From Chloroflexota bacterium (lineage in GTDB: Bacteria > Chloroflexota > Limnocylindria > Limnocylindrales > CSP1-4), in NCBI GenBank assembly GCA_003158495.1, contig PMJT01000027.1, forward strand, positions 13,657 through 36,094: a DNA stretch of 22,438 bases, given 5' to 3'. Below the pieces are notes generated by a model. The model did not search any database. It saw only the letters and a list, made by a program, of their open reading frames with translations, and was not told the origin of the DNA. Numbering within the stretch: the first letter of the stretch is position 1; every line of letters starts with the position of its first letter. Positions 21,273-22,438 of this stretch are shown piece after piece. The translations under genes were made by a program, and so were the position numbers.

Positions 21273-22438
21273 ATGGCGGCCGCGGCTCCAACGATTCGCA
21301 AGGCGAATGTTCGTTCGATCGTTCCGCGTCCGGCTTACAGCGTCCGACGCCTGGCGACGATCTTCTTTGCGACCGGGTCGGCGGTCTTCATTCTGCTCAT
21401 CCTCCAGCAAGTCATGGCTGTGGCCGGCGCCTTCGGCACCATCTTCACCATCTGCTTCCTCGCCTGGCTCCTGGCGTTCATCGTCAGCCCGCTGGTCGAC
21501 GGGGCGGCCGAACGTCTGCACATCGGGCGAGGCATTGCGGTCGGCCTGGTCTACGCCTGCGTCGCTCTCACCCTTGTCGGTCTCGTTCTTGCGGCGGGGT
21601 CGACCGGCATCACCGAAGCGACGAACCTTGTGAATCGATTCGACGAGGCCACCGCGACCATCAGCGGCAGCCTGACCTCGCTCCAGAAGAGCCTGGGAAT
21701 CAGCACCGGGACGATCGACCTCGCCGCCCTCTTCCGCCAGGGAGCGGCGAGGATCCTGCCCGATATCAAGGCGACCCTCGGAACTCAATCCGGGGCCATC
21801 GCCGGGACCGTGGCCTCGATCGTGGGTACCCTCTCGATGACCCTGATCCTGTCGATTTTCATCGTCTCCGACGCTGATGGCCTGCAGGCCAAGTGGCGCA
21901 GAGTGATCCCAAACCGCTTCGAGACCCAGCTCGATCTCTTCGATCGATCGGTCGGTCGAGCCTTCAGAGGGTGGCTCTGGTCGCAGGTGATCCTGATCGC
22001 CATCCAGGTCACGCTGACGATCGTCGTCGGTCTGATCTTCGGCCTGCCGTACCTGTTCCTGATGTGCATGGTTGCGGCGCTCTGCATGCCAATCCCCTTC
22101 GTAGGCCCCGGTCTGGCTCTGCTGCCGCCGATCTTCATCGCCGCGGCCTTCGTGCCGGGCGCCTTCATTCCGGTGACCCTCGTGCTCTTCGTCGGCCAGG
22201 CGCTGATCATGAACCTGGCAGTGCCGCGGCTGATGAAGAGGACGTCAGGGGTTCATCCGCTCGTCACCCTCCTGTCCGTCCTCGTGGGAGCGCAAGTTGC
22301 CGGAATCTGGGGCGCCCTCTTTGGGTTGCCGGTAGCGGCAGTCATCTCCATGCTGGCCAACTACCTCATCAATATCCAGGCCATCCAGGAGGTCGACGGC
22401 GTGGACCTGCTCGAGGTTACGACGGCGATCCGGGCTGC
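21273..22438 (+). CDS. AI-2E-family transporter (PF01594-type permease), 3' end outside window
   Basis: The frame is open to the window edge; 388 codons are seen from the chosen start, near a full-length family protein. Hydrophobic segments near the start (ATIFFATGSAVFILLILQ, TIFTICFLAWLLAFIVSPLV) are followed by the family's long soluble segment (about residues 115-180, with helix-rich DEATATISGSLTSLQKSLG). The conserved C-terminal permease part includes SIVGTLSMTLILSIFIVSDAD, GRAFRGWLWSQV, IPFVGPGLALLPP and GVHPLVTLLSVLVGAQVAGIWGALFGLP, which is diagnostic. The ATG at 21273 has GGTGGAG 5 nt upstream; an in-frame ATG at 21222 would add 17 residues. The family includes TqsA-like exporters and Na+/H+ antiporter-like members; the substrate is not predictable. 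Confidence 0.88.
   Translation, partial: MAAAAPTIRKANVRSIVPRPAYSVRRLATIFFATGSAVFILLILQQVMAVAGAFGTIFTICFLAWLLAFIVSPLVDGAAERLHIGRGIAVGLVYACVALTLVGLVLAAGSTGITEATNLVNRFDEATATISGSLTSLQKSLGISTGTIDLAALFRQGAARILPDIKATLGTQSGAIAGTVASIVGTLSMTLILSIFIVSDADGLQAKWRRVIPNRFETQLDLFDRSVGRAFRGWLWSQVILIAIQVTLTIVVGLIFGLPYLFLMCMVAALCMPIPFVGPGLALLPPIFIAAAFVPGAFIPVTLVLFVGQALIMNLAVPRLMKRTSGVHPLVTLLSVLVGAQVAGIWGALFGLPVAAVISMLANYLINIQAIQEVDGVDLLEVTTAIRA

Overview
The window is GC-rich bacterial chromosome with strong G/C preference at third codon positions. It holds 21 protein genes, two of them cut by the window edges. I see no rRNA, tRNA, CRISPR array, insertion sequence or phage gene. The gene mix (PEP carboxylase, DCC-family protein, TadZ/CpaE-like ATPase, MprF-like aminoacyl-phosphatidylglycerol synthase, proline/threonine-rich surface protein) and the frequent promoter-like TANNNT boxes 6-8 nt before start codons suggest a high-GC Chloroflexota (Limnocylindria/Dormibacterota-like) or actinobacterial lineage. 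This placement is inference, because no marker gene is present.

Layout. 1-853 (-): N-terminal part of PEP carboxylase, ending in an 18-bp tandem repeat. 1032-5459 (+): a row of mostly separately promoted genes: small membrane protein, DCC protein, SRPBCC-like hypothetical, small hypothetical, membrane diguanylate cyclase, multi-pass membrane protein. 5493-7624 (-): membrane-anchored beta-propeller-like protein and a small DUF2892-like membrane protein, separated by a decamer repeat array. 7865-8083 (+): small helical protein whose stop codon overlaps that of a convergent TadZ-like ATPase (8080-9486, -). 9601-11894: divergent sugar module of an N-acylglucosamine/cellobiose 2-epimerase-type enzyme and a Gfo/Idh/MocA oxidoreductase. 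11941-15144 (-): a possible leaderless mini-gene, then a surface protein whose start overlaps the stop of a membrane GGDEF/HD-GYP protein. 15529-15954 (+): small multi-pass membrane protein. 16008-19315 (-): translationally coupled aminoacyl-PG synthase and membrane-tethered esterase. 19697-21121 (+): MFS efflux-type transporter. 21273-end (+): AI-2E-family permease, truncated by the window.

The most coherent functional themes are three. (a) Membrane-charge homeostasis: an MprF-like lipid aminoacylating enzyme coupled by an ATGA overlap to an esterase that could remove the aminoacyl group, divergent from an efflux pump across a region with a 12-bp palindrome. (b) c-di-GMP signalling: one apparently intact diguanylate cyclase, and one degenerate-GGDEF/HD-GYP protein co-transcribed with a mucin-like surface protein. 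(c) Sugar epimerisation and oxidation in a divergent pair. I found no clearly unprecedented system. The esterase/synthase pair, the HD-GYP/surface-protein pair and the unusual start of the HD-GYP gene are the best candidates for follow-up.
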